From an uncultured Oscillospiraceae bacterium (GTDB taxonomy: Bacteria; Bacillota; Clostridia; Oscillospirales; Oscillospiraceae): a stretch of 64,000 bases of DNA. The translations under genes and the position numbers were made by a program. Positions 1 through 8,331 of the stretch are shown here, piece by piece. How positions within the stretch are numbered: position 1 is the stretch's first letter; the number at the start of each line of letters is the position of its first letter. The stretch covers positions 24,253-88,252 of the forward strand of contig CAJUEC010000007.1 in assembly GCA_910585155.1 (NCBI GenBank). The letters are read 5' to 3'. The notes beneath the pieces were generated by a model that was not told where the DNA came from, did no database searches, and saw nothing but the letters and a program-made list of their open reading frames with translations.

Positions 1-641
1 AAGGGGAAGCCCGGGCCCTCGTCCCGGAGCATGAACAGGCCCAGCTCGCGGCCCAGCCGGCGGTGGTCCCGCTTCTTGGCCTCCTCGATGCGCTGGAGGT
101 ACTCGTCCAGCTCGTCCTTCTTGGGGAAGGCAATACCGTATATGCGCTGGAGGGTCTCCCGATTGCTGTCCCCCCGCCAGTAGGCGGCGTTGCAGGCGGT
201 GAGCTTCATGGCGTTGCCCTTGATCCGCCCGGTGGAGTCCAGGTGGGGGCCGGCGCACAGGTCGGTAAACTCCCCCTGCTTGTAGAAGGAGATGGCGGCG
301 TCCTCCGGCAGGTCCTGGATGAGCTCCACCTTGAAGGGCTCCCCCTTCTCCTCCATGAAGGCCAGCGCCTGGGCCCGGGGCAGCTCGAACCGCTCCAGCT
401 TCAGCTTTTCCTTACAGATTTTGCGCATTTCGGCCTCGATCTGCTCCAGGTGCTCGGGGGTGAAAGCAAAGGGGGCGTCCATGTCGTAGTACCAGCCCTC
501 GTCGATGGACGGGCCGATGGCCAGCCTCACCTCCGGCCACAGGCGCTTCACCGCCTGGGCCATCACGTGGGAGCAGGTGTGCCAGTAGGTCTTGCGGTAC
601 TGCTCGTTTTCAAAGGTATACTGATTGTTTTCCTCGGACAT
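1..641 (-). CDS. thrS: Threonyl-tRNA synthetase, N-terminal part (truncated by window edge)
   Basis: Charges tRNA-Thr with threonine in the cytoplasm. The reverse-strand protein begins MSEENNQYTFENEQYRKTYW and enters the editing domain at once: the HxxxH zinc-type motif (HTCSH) lies near residue 21 and the DLCAGPH motif near residue 130. The usual N-terminal TGS domain of about 60 residues is absent; short ThrRS forms of this kind occur in clostridia. The start at 641 follows a GGAGG ribosome site. Only about 213 residues are in the window; the catalytic and anticodon domains lie beyond base 1. Expression is controlled by the T-box leader upstream. Family assignment is firm. Confidence 0.93.
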   Translation of the reverse strand, partial: MSEENNQYTFENEQYRKTYWHTCSHVMAQAVKRLWPEVRLAIGPSIDEGWYYDMDAPFAFTPEHLEQIEAEMRKICKEKLKLERFELPRAQALAFMEEKGEPFKVELIQDLPEDAAISFYKQGEFTDLCAGPHLDSTGRIKGNAMKLTACNAAYWRGDSNRETLQRIYGIAFPKKDELDEYLQRIEEAKKRDHRRLGRELGLFMLRDEGPGFP

Positions 642-664
642 AAAGATTCCTCCTTGTGTTGGGG

Positions 665-710
665 TAAAAAACAAAAATGCCTCACCCCTGATGATGTTCA
701 GGGGTGAAGC
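665..710 (-). terminator. Intrinsic terminator of the thrS T-box leader
   Basis: On the reverse strand a 13-bp stem (GCTTCACCCCTGA paired with TCAGGGGTGAGGC) is followed by a T-rich tract (ATTTTTGTTTTTT) 24 bases before the thrS start. Its 5' strand can alternatively pair with the CAGGG of the antiterminator, the classic T-box switch. Confidence 0.85.
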
Positions 711-713
711 ATT

Positions 714-842
714 GTCACGCTCGGGTTGGACACATACACGGCCCGGCTTCCCTCCGCCTCGGGACAAATCCGGCAGGCACGCCTGCCTGAGTTTTGCCCC
801 TCGCTCCAGTCCATCCGGGCCTATGTGTCTACCCTCGCGCTT
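714..842 (-). repeat. Family B palindromic repeat inside the antiterminator/terminator interval
   Basis: Diverged copy of the long-hairpin repeat also seen at 874, 14640, 26557, 29045 and 58959. It keeps GGATGGACTGGAGCGAGG and ends CGAGCGTGAC. Its outer arms (GGGTAGACACATAGGCCCGG and the complement of GGGTTGGACACATACACGG) pair with each other although they differ from other copies. The centre is an inverted repeat around GGCAGGCGTGCCTGCC. Confidence 0.65.
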
Positions 843-873
843 CTATAACTCCACGGTTCCACCCTGCTTGCAA

Positions 874-996
874 GAAGCGCGGAGCCGTCGCGAGCAGCGC
901 GGATGGACCGAAGCGAGGACGAGGGGAGGGCCGCAAGGCCCGGACACCAGTCCGAGTCGCAGGGAAGCCGCGCGTCGCGAGCAGGCGCAGCGTGAC
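874..996 (-). repeat. Family B palindromic repeat upstream of the T-box sequence
   Basis: Close to the copy at 14640-14768: arms GAAGCGCGGAGCCGTCG and GAAGCCGCGCGTCGCGAGC flank a central hairpin (GGGCCGCAAGGCCC). It sits within the thrS leader with no effect on the Stem I-like or T-box motifs. Confidence 0.75.
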
Positions 997-1165
997 AACT
1001 TGCCGCTCGTGTCCTCTGATAACGGTGAGGCTCCGTCCCGGTCGTCCCGGGCGGCTCGGGAGGGGTACCGCCCGCCGCACTGCGCGGGGCCCTTCCACCA
1101 AATGGGTCCCTCTCTGTGCGCCGCTGCGCGGGCTCTTCTCCGTCATGGCCATTTTGACAGGAAAC

Positions 1166-1194
1166 AGTGTATCACCGGGGCGGGAAATTGTCAA
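1166..1194 (-). promoter_or_regulatory. Sigma-A type promoter of thrS
   Basis: Reverse strand TTGACA (1189-1194), 17-base spacer, TACACT (1166-1171). It lies directly upstream of the T-box leader. Confidence 0.75.
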
Positions 1195-1214
1195 GACTGA
1201 GAGGGAGGGAAAAC

Positions 1215-1243
1215 TTGACGCCGGGAGAAAACCATAGTAAAAT
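1215..1243 (+). promoter_or_regulatory. Promoter of the flavodiiron protein gene
   Basis: TTGACG (1215-1220), 17-base spacer, TAAAAT (1238-1243), about 50 bases before the start codon at 1295. It is divergent from the thrS promoter. Confidence 0.7.
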
Positions 1244-1294
1244 GATGGGCACTGAAAACCCATACCCAGATCCACAAAAGAAAGGACTGTTAGC

Positions 1295-2461
1295 ATGAGC
1301 CTTCATCTTGATCCGGCCATCCTGCCGGTGGGCTGCTTTGACAACGACATCGACCTGTTTGAGAGCCAGTACGCCGTCCCTAACGGCGTGAGCTATAACT
1401 CCTACCTCATCCTGGACGAAAAGACCGCCGTGCTGGACACGGTGGACCCCCGCAAGACCCAGGAGTGGCTGGCCAACCTGGATGAGGCCCTGGCGGGCCG
1501 CGCCCCGGACTACCTGGTGATCCACCACATGGAGCCCGACCACGCCGGCAGCGTGGCCGCCCTGGCGGACAGGTTCCCCGGCTTGACCCTAGTGGGCAAC
1601 ACCAAGACCTTCCCCATGCTGTCCGCCTTCACCGGGCGGAGCTTCGAGGGGCGCACCCTCACCGTGAAGGAGGGGGACGTTTTGGAGCTGGGGGCGCACA
1701 AGCTCAGCTTCCTCATGGCCCCCATGGTCCACTGGCCGGAGGTGATGGTGTCCTATGAGAGCGCCTCCAAGACCCTGTTCTCCGCCGACGGCTTCGGCCG
1801 GTTCGGGGACACCGCCCCCGATTCCCCCTGGGTGGACGAGGCCCGCCGGTACTATATCAACATCGTGGGCAAGTACGGCGCTCAGGTCCAGGCCCTGCTG
1901 AAAAAGGCGGCGGCGCTGGACATACAGACCGTCTGCCCCCTCCACGGGCCCATCCTGTCCGGGGAGGCGCTGGCCCTGGCCCTGGAGAAGTACGGCGTGT
2001 GGAGCAGCTACGCCCCCGAGGAGAAGGGGGTGCTGGTGGCCTACGCCTCCATCCACGGCAACACCGCCCGGGCCGCCCTGGAGCTGGCGGACATGCTCCG
2101 CGCCCAGGGGCTGGCGGCGGAGGCCATCGACCTGACCCGCCGGGACTGGGCGGAGGCGGTGGCCGGGGCCTTTCGGTACAGCGGCCTGGTACTGGCCGCG
2201 GCCAGCTACGACGCCGGGGTGTTCCCCCCCATGGCCCAGCTGCTGGCCCGGCTGAAGTCCAAGGGCTTCAAGGACCGGGTTGTGGGCCTGATGGAGAACG
2301 GCTCCTGGGGCCCCACCGCCCTGCGGGCCATGCTGTGTGAGCTGGAGGGGATGAAGGGGCTCACCATCCTGGAGCCCAGGATCTCCATCAAGGCCGCCGC
2401 CACCAACGCCGACCGGGAGAACATGCGGGCGCTGGCCCGGGCCATGGCGGAGGCCCTCTGA
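1295..2461 (+). CDS. Flavodiiron protein (FprA family A-type flavoprotein)
   Basis: Reduces O2 to water and/or NO to N2O in anaerobes, a cytoplasmic detoxification role. The 388-residue protein has an N-terminal metallo-beta-lactamase-like diiron domain and a C-terminal flavodoxin domain from about residue 245. Diiron ligands visible are H78, E80, D82 and H83 (HMEPDH), H146 (VHWPE), D165 (SADGFG) and H217 (CPLHGP). The FMN phosphate loop is ASIHGNTARA. No rubredoxin domain is fused, so a separate electron donor is expected. Start chosen at the ATG after AAAGGACT. It is a single gene with its own promoter and terminator. Whether O2 or NO is preferred cannot be told. Confidence 0.95.
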   Translation: MSLHLDPAILPVGCFDNDIDLFESQYAVPNGVSYNSYLILDEKTAVLDTVDPRKTQEWLANLDEALAGRAPDYLVIHHMEPDHAGSVAALADRFPGLTLVGNTKTFPMLSAFTGRSFEGRTLTVKEGDVLELGAHKLSFLMAPMVHWPEVMVSYESASKTLFSADGFGRFGDTAPDSPWVDEARRYYINIVGKYGAQVQALLKKAAALDIQTVCPLHGPILSGEALALALEKYGVWSSYAPEEKGVLVAYASIHGNTARAALELADMLRAQGLAAEAIDLTRRDWAEAVAGAFRYSGLVLAAASYDAGVFPPMAQLLARLKSKGFKDRVVGLMENGSWGPTALRAMLCELEGMKGLTILEPRISIKAAATNADRENMRALARAMAEAL

Positions 2462-2493
2462 CAACGGGCACTGGTCATTGACACAGCTTCTGA

Positions 2494-2535
2494 GAGCCGG
2501 CGCGGCCTGAGGCCGCGCCGGCTCCGTCGTTTTTT
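2494..2535 (+). terminator. Terminator after the flavodiiron gene
   Basis: A 14-bp GC-rich stem (GAGCCGGCGCGGCC with its complement, loop TGA) is followed by CGTCGTTTTTT. Confidence 0.85.
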
Positions 2536-2608
2536 GGCGGAGAGCGCAAGGAGGCGGAGCAAATACCGCGGAACAGGGCGGAGAATGCTGGGAATCCTGC
2601 CATAACCG

Positions 2609-2637
2609 TTGACAGAGTGCCGCCCAGCGGATATAAT
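2609..2637 (+). promoter_or_regulatory. Promoter of the ftsEX block
   Basis: Consensus TTGACA (2609-2614), 17-base spacer, TATAAT (2632-2637), 64 bases before the ftsE start. Confidence 0.85.
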
Positions 2638-2701
2638 GGAAGACGATTCCGTCTGCCCGCAGGGCGGCGGGAACAACGCGGAAACAATGGAGATGCGGGC
2701 C

Positions 2702-3382
2702 ATGATACGATTGATCGACGTACATAAAGAATACGACAACGGCACCAAGGCCTTGAAGGGAATCAACCTGCGGATTGAGGACGGGGAGTTCGTATTCCTG
2801 GTGGGGCCCTCCGGCTCGGGCAAGTCCACCATCATCAAGCTGCTCACCGCGGAGGTCACCGCCAGCCAGGGCCGGGTCATTGTCAACGGCTACAACCTGA
2901 ACAACATCCGCCGCTGGCAGATTCCCCACATGCGCCGCACCCTGGGGGTCATCTTCCAGGACTTCCGCCTGATTGAAAAAAAGACGGTGCAGGGCAATTT
3001 GGAGTTCGCCATGCGCACCGTGGGGGCCAGCGGCCGGGAGATGCGCAAGCGCATCCCCTACGTGCTGGACCTGGTGGGGCTGGAGGACAAGGCGGACGCC
3101 TACCCCAACGAGATGAGCGGCGGCGAGCAGCAGCGGGTGGCCATCGCCCGCGCGCTGGTAAACAACCCCAAAATGATCATCGCCGACGAGCCCACCGGAA
3201 ACCTGGACCCCCGGCGGTCGCTGGAAATTATGACGCTGCTGGAGCGGATCAACTCCATGGGCACCACCATGCTGGTGGTCACCCATGAGCGGGATCTGGT
3301 CAACCGCTTCTCCAAGCGGGTGGTGGCAATCAAGGACGGCGAGATGATCCGGGACGGTCAGGGAGGCTACTATCGGGCATGA
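2702..3382 (+). CDS. ftsE: Cell-division ABC transporter ATP-binding protein FtsE
   Basis: ATPase of the FtsEX complex, which couples ATP hydrolysis at the division septum to activation of a peptidoglycan hydrolase. The 226-residue product (MIRLIDVHKEY) has Walker A GPSGSGKST near residue 37, the Q-loop VIFQDFR, the signature MSGGEQQRVAIARAL and Walker B MIIADEPTGNLD. The ATG at 2702 is preferred because GGAGA lies 8 bases upstream; an in-frame ATG at 2687 has no ribosome site. The end overlaps ftsX by 4 bases (ATGA). The block ftsE-ftsX-M23 hydrolase-S41 protease matches the FtsEX-PcsB/CwlO arrangement. Confidence 0.95.
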   Translation: MIRLIDVHKEYDNGTKALKGINLRIEDGEFVFLVGPSGSGKSTIIKLLTAEVTASQGRVIVNGYNLNNIRRWQIPHMRRTLGVIFQDFRLIEKKTVQGNLEFAMRTVGASGREMRKRIPYVLDLVGLEDKADAYPNEMSGGEQQRVAIARALVNNPKMIIADEPTGNLDPRRSLEIMTLLERINSMGTTMLVVTHERDLVNRFSKRVVAIKDGEMIRDGQGGYYRA

Positions 3383-4266
3383 GACAATTTAACTTAGGCT
3401 ATTTTATCAAAGAGGGGTTCCTCAGCATCTTTTCCCACGGGCTGATGTCCTTCGCCGCGGTGTGCATGATCGTGGCCTGCCTCATCATCATGGGCTCCTT
3501 CTCCCTGCTGGCGGTGAACGTGGACGGGATGCTCAGCCAGCTGGAGGAGGAAAACGAGTTCCTCGCCTACATCCAGGAGGATTATACGGACGAGCAGATC
3601 AACACCCTCATGGACCAGGTAAAGCAGATCGACAACGTGGGCCAGGTGACGTTCATCACCCGGGAGCAGGCCAAGGCCGACTACCTGAAGGGTCACGAGA
3701 CCGAGGGGCTGTACGTCAACATGCCCGACGAGGTGCTGCGGGACCGGCTTTCCATCCACGTGCTGGACCTGGAGCGGTTCCAGGAGACGGTGGATGCGGT
3801 GTGCGCCCTGCCCGGGGTGGCCAACCACCAGGCGGCGGGCGAGGTGGCGGAGGGCTTCGTCACCGTGCGCAACGCGGTCACCGCCCTGGCCTATGTGCTC
3901 ATCGGCATTCTGGCGGCGGTGTCCCTGTTCATCATCTCCAACACCACCCGGCTGGCCGCCTTCGCCCGCCGGGAGGAGATCGCCATCATGAAGATGTGCG
4001 GCGCCACTGACGGCTTCATCCGCTGGCCCTTCATCGTGGAGGGGCTGATCCTGGGGCTCATGGGGGCGCTGGCGGCCTTCTTCCTCCAGTGGGGGGTGTA
4101 CGCCGCCGTGGGCCGGGCGCTGGGCGAGGCGGGGGCCACGGCCCTGTTCTCGCTGATGGACTTTTCCCTGATCTGGAAGCGGGTGCTGGGGGTGTTCGCC
4201 CTGTCCGGCGCCGCCATCGGCGCGCTGGGCTCCGGCATCGCCATCCGTAAGTTCCTTCAGGTCTGA
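3379..4266 (+). CDS. ftsX: Cell-division membrane protein FtsX
   Basis: Membrane partner of FtsE; its extracytoplasmic loop contacts a peptidoglycan hydrolase or its activator. The 295-residue protein has one N-terminal membrane segment (about 20-45), a large extracellular loop (about 46-165, beginning NVDGMLSQLEEENEFLAYIQ) and three further membrane segments (about 170-195, 220-245 and 265-290). FTFI-type loop chemistry is represented by VTFITREQA. It is translationally coupled to ftsE and is followed 19 bases later by the predicted partner hydrolase. Confidence 0.94.
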   Translation: MRQFNLGYFIKEGFLSIFSHGLMSFAAVCMIVACLIIMGSFSLLAVNVDGMLSQLEEENEFLAYIQEDYTDEQINTLMDQVKQIDNVGQVTFITREQAKADYLKGHETEGLYVNMPDEVLRDRLSIHVLDLERFQETVDAVCALPGVANHQAAGEVAEGFVTVRNAVTALAYVLIGILAAVSLFIISNTTRLAAFARREEIAIMKMCGATDGFIRWPFIVEGLILGLMGALAAFFLQWGVYAAVGRALGEAGATALFSLMDFSLIWKRVLGVFALSGAAIGALGSGIAIRKFLQV

Positions 4267-4285
4267 GACAAATAAGGAGGCCCTT

Positions 4286-5551
4286 ATGAAGAAAAAGACC
4301 CAGCGGCTCGTGGTAATTCTCCTGGCGGCGGCGCTGCTGCTGTCGGTGGTGGTGCCGGCGCTGAGCATCGTCGCCCGGGCGGACGTCACCCAATCCGACA
4401 TCCAGAACATCAAGGACGAGCTCGCCGACATCCAGGCGCAGAAAAAGGCGACAGAGGCGCGGCTGGCCGCCATCCGCAGCGACCTGAGCAGCGCCAGGGA
4501 GCAGGTGGAGCTCATCCAGGGCCAGGTGGTGCTCACCGAGGCGCAGATCAACGCCAGCCAGGCCCTGCTGGACGAGTTCGACCGGCAGATCGCCGGCAAG
4601 GAGCTGGAGATCCAGGGCCTGGAGCAGCAGGAGGAGGCCCAGTACCAGGAGTTTTACCGGCAGGTGCGCTGGATGGAGGAGACAGGGGGCGTGAACTACC
4701 TGTCCATCCTCTTTGAGGCCAAGAGCTTTGCCGACATGCTGGACTACGCCATGCTCATCGGCGACATCATGGACTACTCCAACCGCATCATCGACCAGCT
4801 GGAGGCCACCCAGCGGGAGCTGGGGGCGGCCCGGGACGAGCTGGCGGCGGACCGGGCGGAGCAAGCCGCGGCCCAGCAGGAGCTGGAGGCCCACAAGGCG
4901 GAGCTGGACGTGCAGCGCGCCAACGCCCAGGACCTGCTCAACCAGATCGCCGCCACCGAGAGCGAGTACGCCGCCGAGGCCAAACAGCTGGCCGATACCG
5001 AGGCCCAGGTCAACAAGGAGCTGAAGGAGGCGGAGAAAAAGTACCAGGAGCAGCTGGCCGCCCTGGCCGCCCAGAACAATGCCAACAGCGGGGACTGGTA
5101 CTGGCCCCTCCCCGGGCGGTACCACCTCTCCTCCCTGTTCGGCAGCCGCAAAGACCCCATCAGCGGGCTGCCCGCCAACCACACCGGCACCGACATACCC
5201 GCCCCCCGGGGCACCCCCATCTACGCCGCCAAAACCGGGGTGGTCACCACGGTGAACACCAACTACCGGGCCTCCTCCTACGGCTACTACTGCATCATCA
5301 GCCACGGCAACGGCTACGCCACCCTGTACGCCCACCAGAACCAGGTTCCCATTGTGAAGGAGGGGCAGACGGTGCAGAAGGGCCAGATCATCGGCTACGT
5401 GGGCACCACCGGCCGGTCCACCGGTTACCACCTGCACTTCGAGCTGCGCATTAACGGGGTGCGCAACGACATCATCAAGCTCTACCCCGGCATGACCTTT
5501 ACCGCCACCAACGCCGCGGGCAAGCGGTATAACATCCCGGGCGGGAAATAG
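4286..5551 (+). CDS. Secreted coiled-coil M23 peptidase (EnvC/PcsB-like FtsEX partner)
   Basis: Predicted extracellular murein hydrolase or hydrolase activator working with FtsEX. Residues 1-32 form a signal peptide (MKKKTQRLVVILLAAALLLS, cleavage near ARA). Two long coiled coils follow (about 35-115 and 165-265), then a LytM/M23 domain at about 275-400. Zinc-site motifs are intact: NHTGTD (H, D) and YHLHFEL (HLH), so it may be catalytic, unlike degenerate E. coli EnvC. A hairpin of GGGGCGCGGG type follows at about 5560-5585. Context and architecture agree well. Confidence 0.9.
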   Translation: MKKKTQRLVVILLAAALLLSVVVPALSIVARADVTQSDIQNIKDELADIQAQKKATEARLAAIRSDLSSAREQVELIQGQVVLTEAQINASQALLDEFDRQIAGKELEIQGLEQQEEAQYQEFYRQVRWMEETGGVNYLSILFEAKSFADMLDYAMLIGDIMDYSNRIIDQLEATQRELGAARDELAADRAEQAAAQQELEAHKAELDVQRANAQDLLNQIAATESEYAAEAKQLADTEAQVNKELKEAEKKYQEQLAALAAQNNANSGDWYWPLPGRYHLSSLFGSRKDPISGLPANHTGTDIPAPRGTPIYAAKTGVVTTVNTNYRASSYGYYCIISHGNGYATLYAHQNQVPIVKEGQTVQKGQIIGYVGTTGRSTGYHLHFELRINGVRNDIIKLYPGMTFTATNAAGKRYNIPGGK

Positions 5552-5614
5552 CGAAACCCCAGGGGCGCGGGTGTTTCCCGCGCCCCGTCTCATCTTTGGC
5601 AGGGAGGTCTGAAC

Positions 5615-6787
5615 ATGGAAGAACAGGCGGTACAAAGCGGGAAGCGGCGGAAAAAACGGCTGCCCGGCTGGGGAAAAACATTACTTACGGTGCTGCTCAC
5701 CCTGGCCCTGTCCGCAGGGCTGTGGTGCGCCCTGCTGGGGCGCAGCGGCCTGGCCATGGTGGAGACCTACCTGCTGGCCCGGTTCGCCTTTGTGGAGACC
5801 GACGCCGACCTGGACGGGGTGGTGGACGCGGGGCTGAACGCCTTTGTCAACGGCCTGGGGGATCGCTGGTCCTACTACCGCACCGCGGAGCAGTACCGGG
5901 AGCTCACCGCCACCCGGGCCAACAGCTATGTGGGCGTGGGCGTCACCGTGGACAGCGCCTCCCGGGAGGAGGGCCTGCTGGTCCAGTCGGTGGCCGAGGG
6001 GGGCCCGGCGGAGGAGGCGGGGGTCCGCCCCGGGGACATCATCACCGCCGTGGACGGCGTTTCCGTCGCCGGGGAGGCCCGGCAGGAGGCCTCCGACCGG
6101 GTCCGGGGGGAGGCGGGCACCCAGGTGGCGCTCACCCTGCTGGGGGAGGACGGGGCCACCCGGGAGGTGACCTGCACCCGGGCCACCCTGCGCAATTCCT
6201 CCGCCCGGGGGCAGCTGCTGGAGGGCCAGATCGGCTACGTCCAGCTGAGCAACTTCTACTCCGGCGCGGCGGACAGCTTCCGGCGGGAGGTGGACGCCCT
6301 GGTGGAGCAGGGCGCGGCCTCCCTCATCGTGGACGTGCGGGGCGACCCCGGCGGATACGTATCCGAGCTGGAGAAGATCCTGGACTACCTGCTGCCCGAG
6401 GGGCCGGTGTTCACCCAGAAGCCCCGGTGGTGGGCCGCGTCGGTCTACCAGTCGGACGCGGACTGCGTGGACCTGCCCATGGCCGTGCTGGTAAACCAGC
6501 ACAGCTACTCGGCGGCGGAGCTGCTGGCCGCCCAGCTGCGGGAGAGCGTGGGCGCGCCCATCGTGGGGGAGCGCACCTCCGGCAAGGGGTACTCCCAGGT
6601 GACCTTCCCCCTGCTCAACGGCGGCGGGGTGGGGCTGTCCACCGCCACCTACTGCACCGGCAGCGGCCGCTCCCTCATCGGCGAGGGCATCACCCCCGAC
6701 GTGGAGCTGTCCCTGGACGAGGGCGCGGCCATCGGCGGAGAACACGACAACCAGCTCCAGGCTGCCGTGGAGCTGCTCCAGCCCTAG
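5615..6787 (+). CDS. C-terminal processing S41 peptidase with PDZ domain (CtpA-like)
   Basis: Membrane-anchored serine protease of the cell envelope. It has 390 residues: an N-terminal cytoplasmic stretch rich in Lys/Arg, a membrane anchor (about 22-44), a PDZ domain (about 95-185, with the binding loop VGVGVTV and PGDIITAVDG) and an S41 catalytic domain. The catalytic Ser lies in NQHSYSAAEL and the Lys in TSGKGYSQV. In many clostridia and bacilli a Ctp gene follows ftsEX and the M23 partner, implying a role in hydrolase processing; that link is inference. The stop codon touches a family A repeat. Confidence 0.92.
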   Translation: MEEQAVQSGKRRKKRLPGWGKTLLTVLLTLALSAGLWCALLGRSGLAMVETYLLARFAFVETDADLDGVVDAGLNAFVNGLGDRWSYYRTAEQYRELTATRANSYVGVGVTVDSASREEGLLVQSVAEGGPAEEAGVRPGDIITAVDGVSVAGEARQEASDRVRGEAGTQVALTLLGEDGATREVTCTRATLRNSSARGQLLEGQIGYVQLSNFYSGAADSFRREVDALVEQGAASLIVDVRGDPGGYVSELEKILDYLLPEGPVFTQKPRWWAASVYQSDADCVDLPMAVLVNQHSYSAAELLAAQLRESVGAPIVGERTSGKGYSQVTFPLLNGGGVGLSTATYCTGSGRSLIGEGITPDVELSLDEGAAIGGEHDNQLQAAVELLQP

Positions 6788-6980
6788 GGCGTATTGACAA
6801 TTTTCAAACAGCGCCTAGGCGCCGTTTGAAAATTGGCGATGTGCCCAACAGCGAGGGATTTTTTCGCCAGACAAGGCGATTTGACGCAGAAATACTTTGT
6901 GTATTTCAAGTCAAATCAACGCCATATGGCGGGAAAGGACCCGCTGCTTGGGCGTGTTGACAATTTTCGAACAGCGCCTA
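6788..6980 (+). repeat. Family A palindromic element plus a fragment of a second copy
   Basis: A full element runs 6818-6978, bounded on both sides by TA, with ends GGCGCCGTTTGAAAATTGGC and (inverted) GGCGCTGTTCGAAAATTGTC, and the shared core AAATACTTTGTGTATTT at about 6894. The 30 bases before it (6788-6817) repeat the right end of the element, so two copies once abutted. It separates the S41 gene from mnmA and ends 14 bases before the mnmA start. Confidence 0.85.
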
Positions 6981-6994
6981 GAGGAGGGAAGCAT

Positions 6995-8083
6995 ATGAAT
7001 CAAGAGGAACGGCGGGTCCTGGTGGCCATGAGCGGCGGGGTGGACTCCAGCGTGGCGGCCTGGCTTCTGCGGGAGCAGGGCTACGAGTGCGTGGGGGTCA
7101 CCATGAAGCTGCTGGGCGCCCTGCCGGCGCAGCCGGAGGACCAGGGCCGCCCCTGCTGCACCCTGGACGACGCCCAGGACGCCGGCGACGTGGCCCGGCG
7201 GCTGGGCATCCTCCACTACACCTTCAATTTTTCCGGCGACTTTGACCAGCGGGTGATCCGCCCCTTTGTCGCCGCCTATGAGCGGGGGGAGACCCCCAAC
7301 CCCTGCATCGAATGCAACCGATTTTTGAAGTTTGACCGGCTGTACCGCCGGGCCCGGGAGCTGGGGTGCGGCTTTCTCGCCACCGGGCACTACGCCCAGA
7401 TCACCCCTGGGGCGGCGGGCCCCCGCCTGTCCAAGGCGGCTGACCTGAGCCGGGACCAGAGCTATGTGCTCTACCCCATCCCCCGGGAGCAGCTGGGGCG
7501 CACCCTGTTCCCCCTGGGGGGGCTGACCAAGGCGGAGGTGCGGGCCATCGCGGAGCGGGAGGGCTTTGTCAACGCCCGCAAGCGGGACAGCCAGGACATC
7601 TGCTTCATCCCGGACGGGGACTACCTGGCCTTCATGGAGCGGTACACCGGCAAAGCCTACCCCCCCGGGGACATCATCGACCAGGAGGGCCGGGTGGTGG
7701 GCCGCCACCGGGGGGCGGCGGGGCTCACCATGGGCCAGCGCCGGGGCGTCGGGGTATCCTCGCCGGGGCGCATCTACGTGTGCGGCAAGTGCATGGCGGA
7801 CAACACCGTCACCGTGGGGCCGGAGGAGGCGCTCTACTCCACCCTGTGCACCGTCCGGGACTGGAACTGGCTCATCGACCCGCCGGACCGGCCCTTCCCC
7901 GCCTTGGCCAAGACACGCTACCGCCAGCGGGAGCAGCCGGTCACCGTCATCCCCGGGGAGGAGCTGGTGCGGCTCCGCTTTGACCAGCCCCAGCGGGCGG
8001 TGACCCCCGGACAGGCGGCGGTGGTGTACGGCGGAGACGGCTCCGTCCTGGGCGGCGGCGCCATCGTCGAGGCGGTCCCCTAG
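6995..8083 (+). CDS. mnmA: tRNA-specific 2-thiouridylase MnmA
   Basis: Installs the 2-thio group on the wobble uridine of tRNA-Lys, -Glu and -Gln. The 362-residue product opens MNQEERRVLVAMSGGVDSSV with the PP-loop SGGVDSS at 13-19. The two reactive cysteines lie in NPCIECNRFLKFD and DSQDICFIPDGDY. C-terminal GQRRGVGVSSPGRIYV is typical. The start at 6995 follows GAGGAGGG; an upstream in-frame extension into the repeat is not supported. The TAG stop (8081-8083) overlaps the left end of the next family A repeat. Confidence 0.95.
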   Translation: MNQEERRVLVAMSGGVDSSVAAWLLREQGYECVGVTMKLLGALPAQPEDQGRPCCTLDDAQDAGDVARRLGILHYTFNFSGDFDQRVIRPFVAAYERGETPNPCIECNRFLKFDRLYRRARELGCGFLATGHYAQITPGAAGPRLSKAADLSRDQSYVLYPIPREQLGRTLFPLGGLTKAEVRAIAEREGFVNARKRDSQDICFIPDGDYLAFMERYTGKAYPPGDIIDQEGRVVGRHRGAAGLTMGQRRGVGVSSPGRIYVCGKCMADNTVTVGPEEALYSTLCTVRDWNWLIDPPDRPFPALAKTRYRQREQPVTVIPGEELVRLRFDQPQRAVTPGQAAVVYGGDGSVLGGGAIVEAVP

Positions 8084-8245
8084 GCGCTGTTTGAAAATGG
8101 CAATGTGCCCAGCGGCAACGGATTTTTCCGTCAGGCAAGGCGATTTGGCGCAGAAATACTTTGTGTATTCCAAGGAAAATTGGCAAAGTATGACGGAAAA
8201 AGGGCCTCCGTTTGGGCGTGTTGACATTTTTCAAACAAGCCTTAG
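8080..8245 (+). repeat. Family A palindromic element overlapping the mnmA stop codon
   Basis: Left end CTAGGCGCTGTTTGAAAATG, right end (inverted) CTAAGGCTTGTTTGAAAAAT, with the core AAATACTTTGTGTATT. The left terminal TAG is the mnmA stop codon. Confidence 0.85.
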
Positions 8246-8298
8246 CCCGCTATCCCGTTTTTCCGCAGGCCGCCCTGCGCGGAGGAGGGCAGCACAGA

Positions 8299-8331
8299 CG
8301 GCCCCCGGCCATAGGCCGGGGGCCGTTTTTT
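8299..8331 (+). terminator. Strong terminator after mnmA and its repeat
   Basis: A 12-bp stem CGGCCCCCGGCC / GGCCGGGGGCCG with loop ATA is followed by TTTTTT. The last bases overlap the stop of the convergent YfhO gene. Confidence 0.85.

Larger units (their letters stand above)
665..1165 (-). promoter_or_regulatory. T-box riboswitch leader of thrS, enlarged by two palindromic repeats
   Basis: The leader reads toward thrS. It has a Stem I-like segment with AGAGAGGG and GGTGG around 1085-1115, the T-box sequence AGGGTGGAACCGTGG at 851-865, and a terminator at 665-710. T-box leaders sense uncharged tRNA, here expected to be tRNA-Thr; the specifier codon could not be placed with certainty. Oddly, one family B hairpin (874-996) lies between Stem I and the T-box sequence and a second (714-842) between the T-box sequence and the terminator. 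The whole non-coding stretch between thrS and the next gene is accounted for by this leader and two promoters. Confidence 0.8.

Noticed and set aside
6833..6994. In-frame N-terminal extension of mnmA through the family A repeat
   Set aside because: The extension is the repeat read in one frame; the same peptide-like string (QGDLTQKYFVYFKSN) appears at 8100, 36260 and others without a gene. A strong ribosome site supports the start at 6995.
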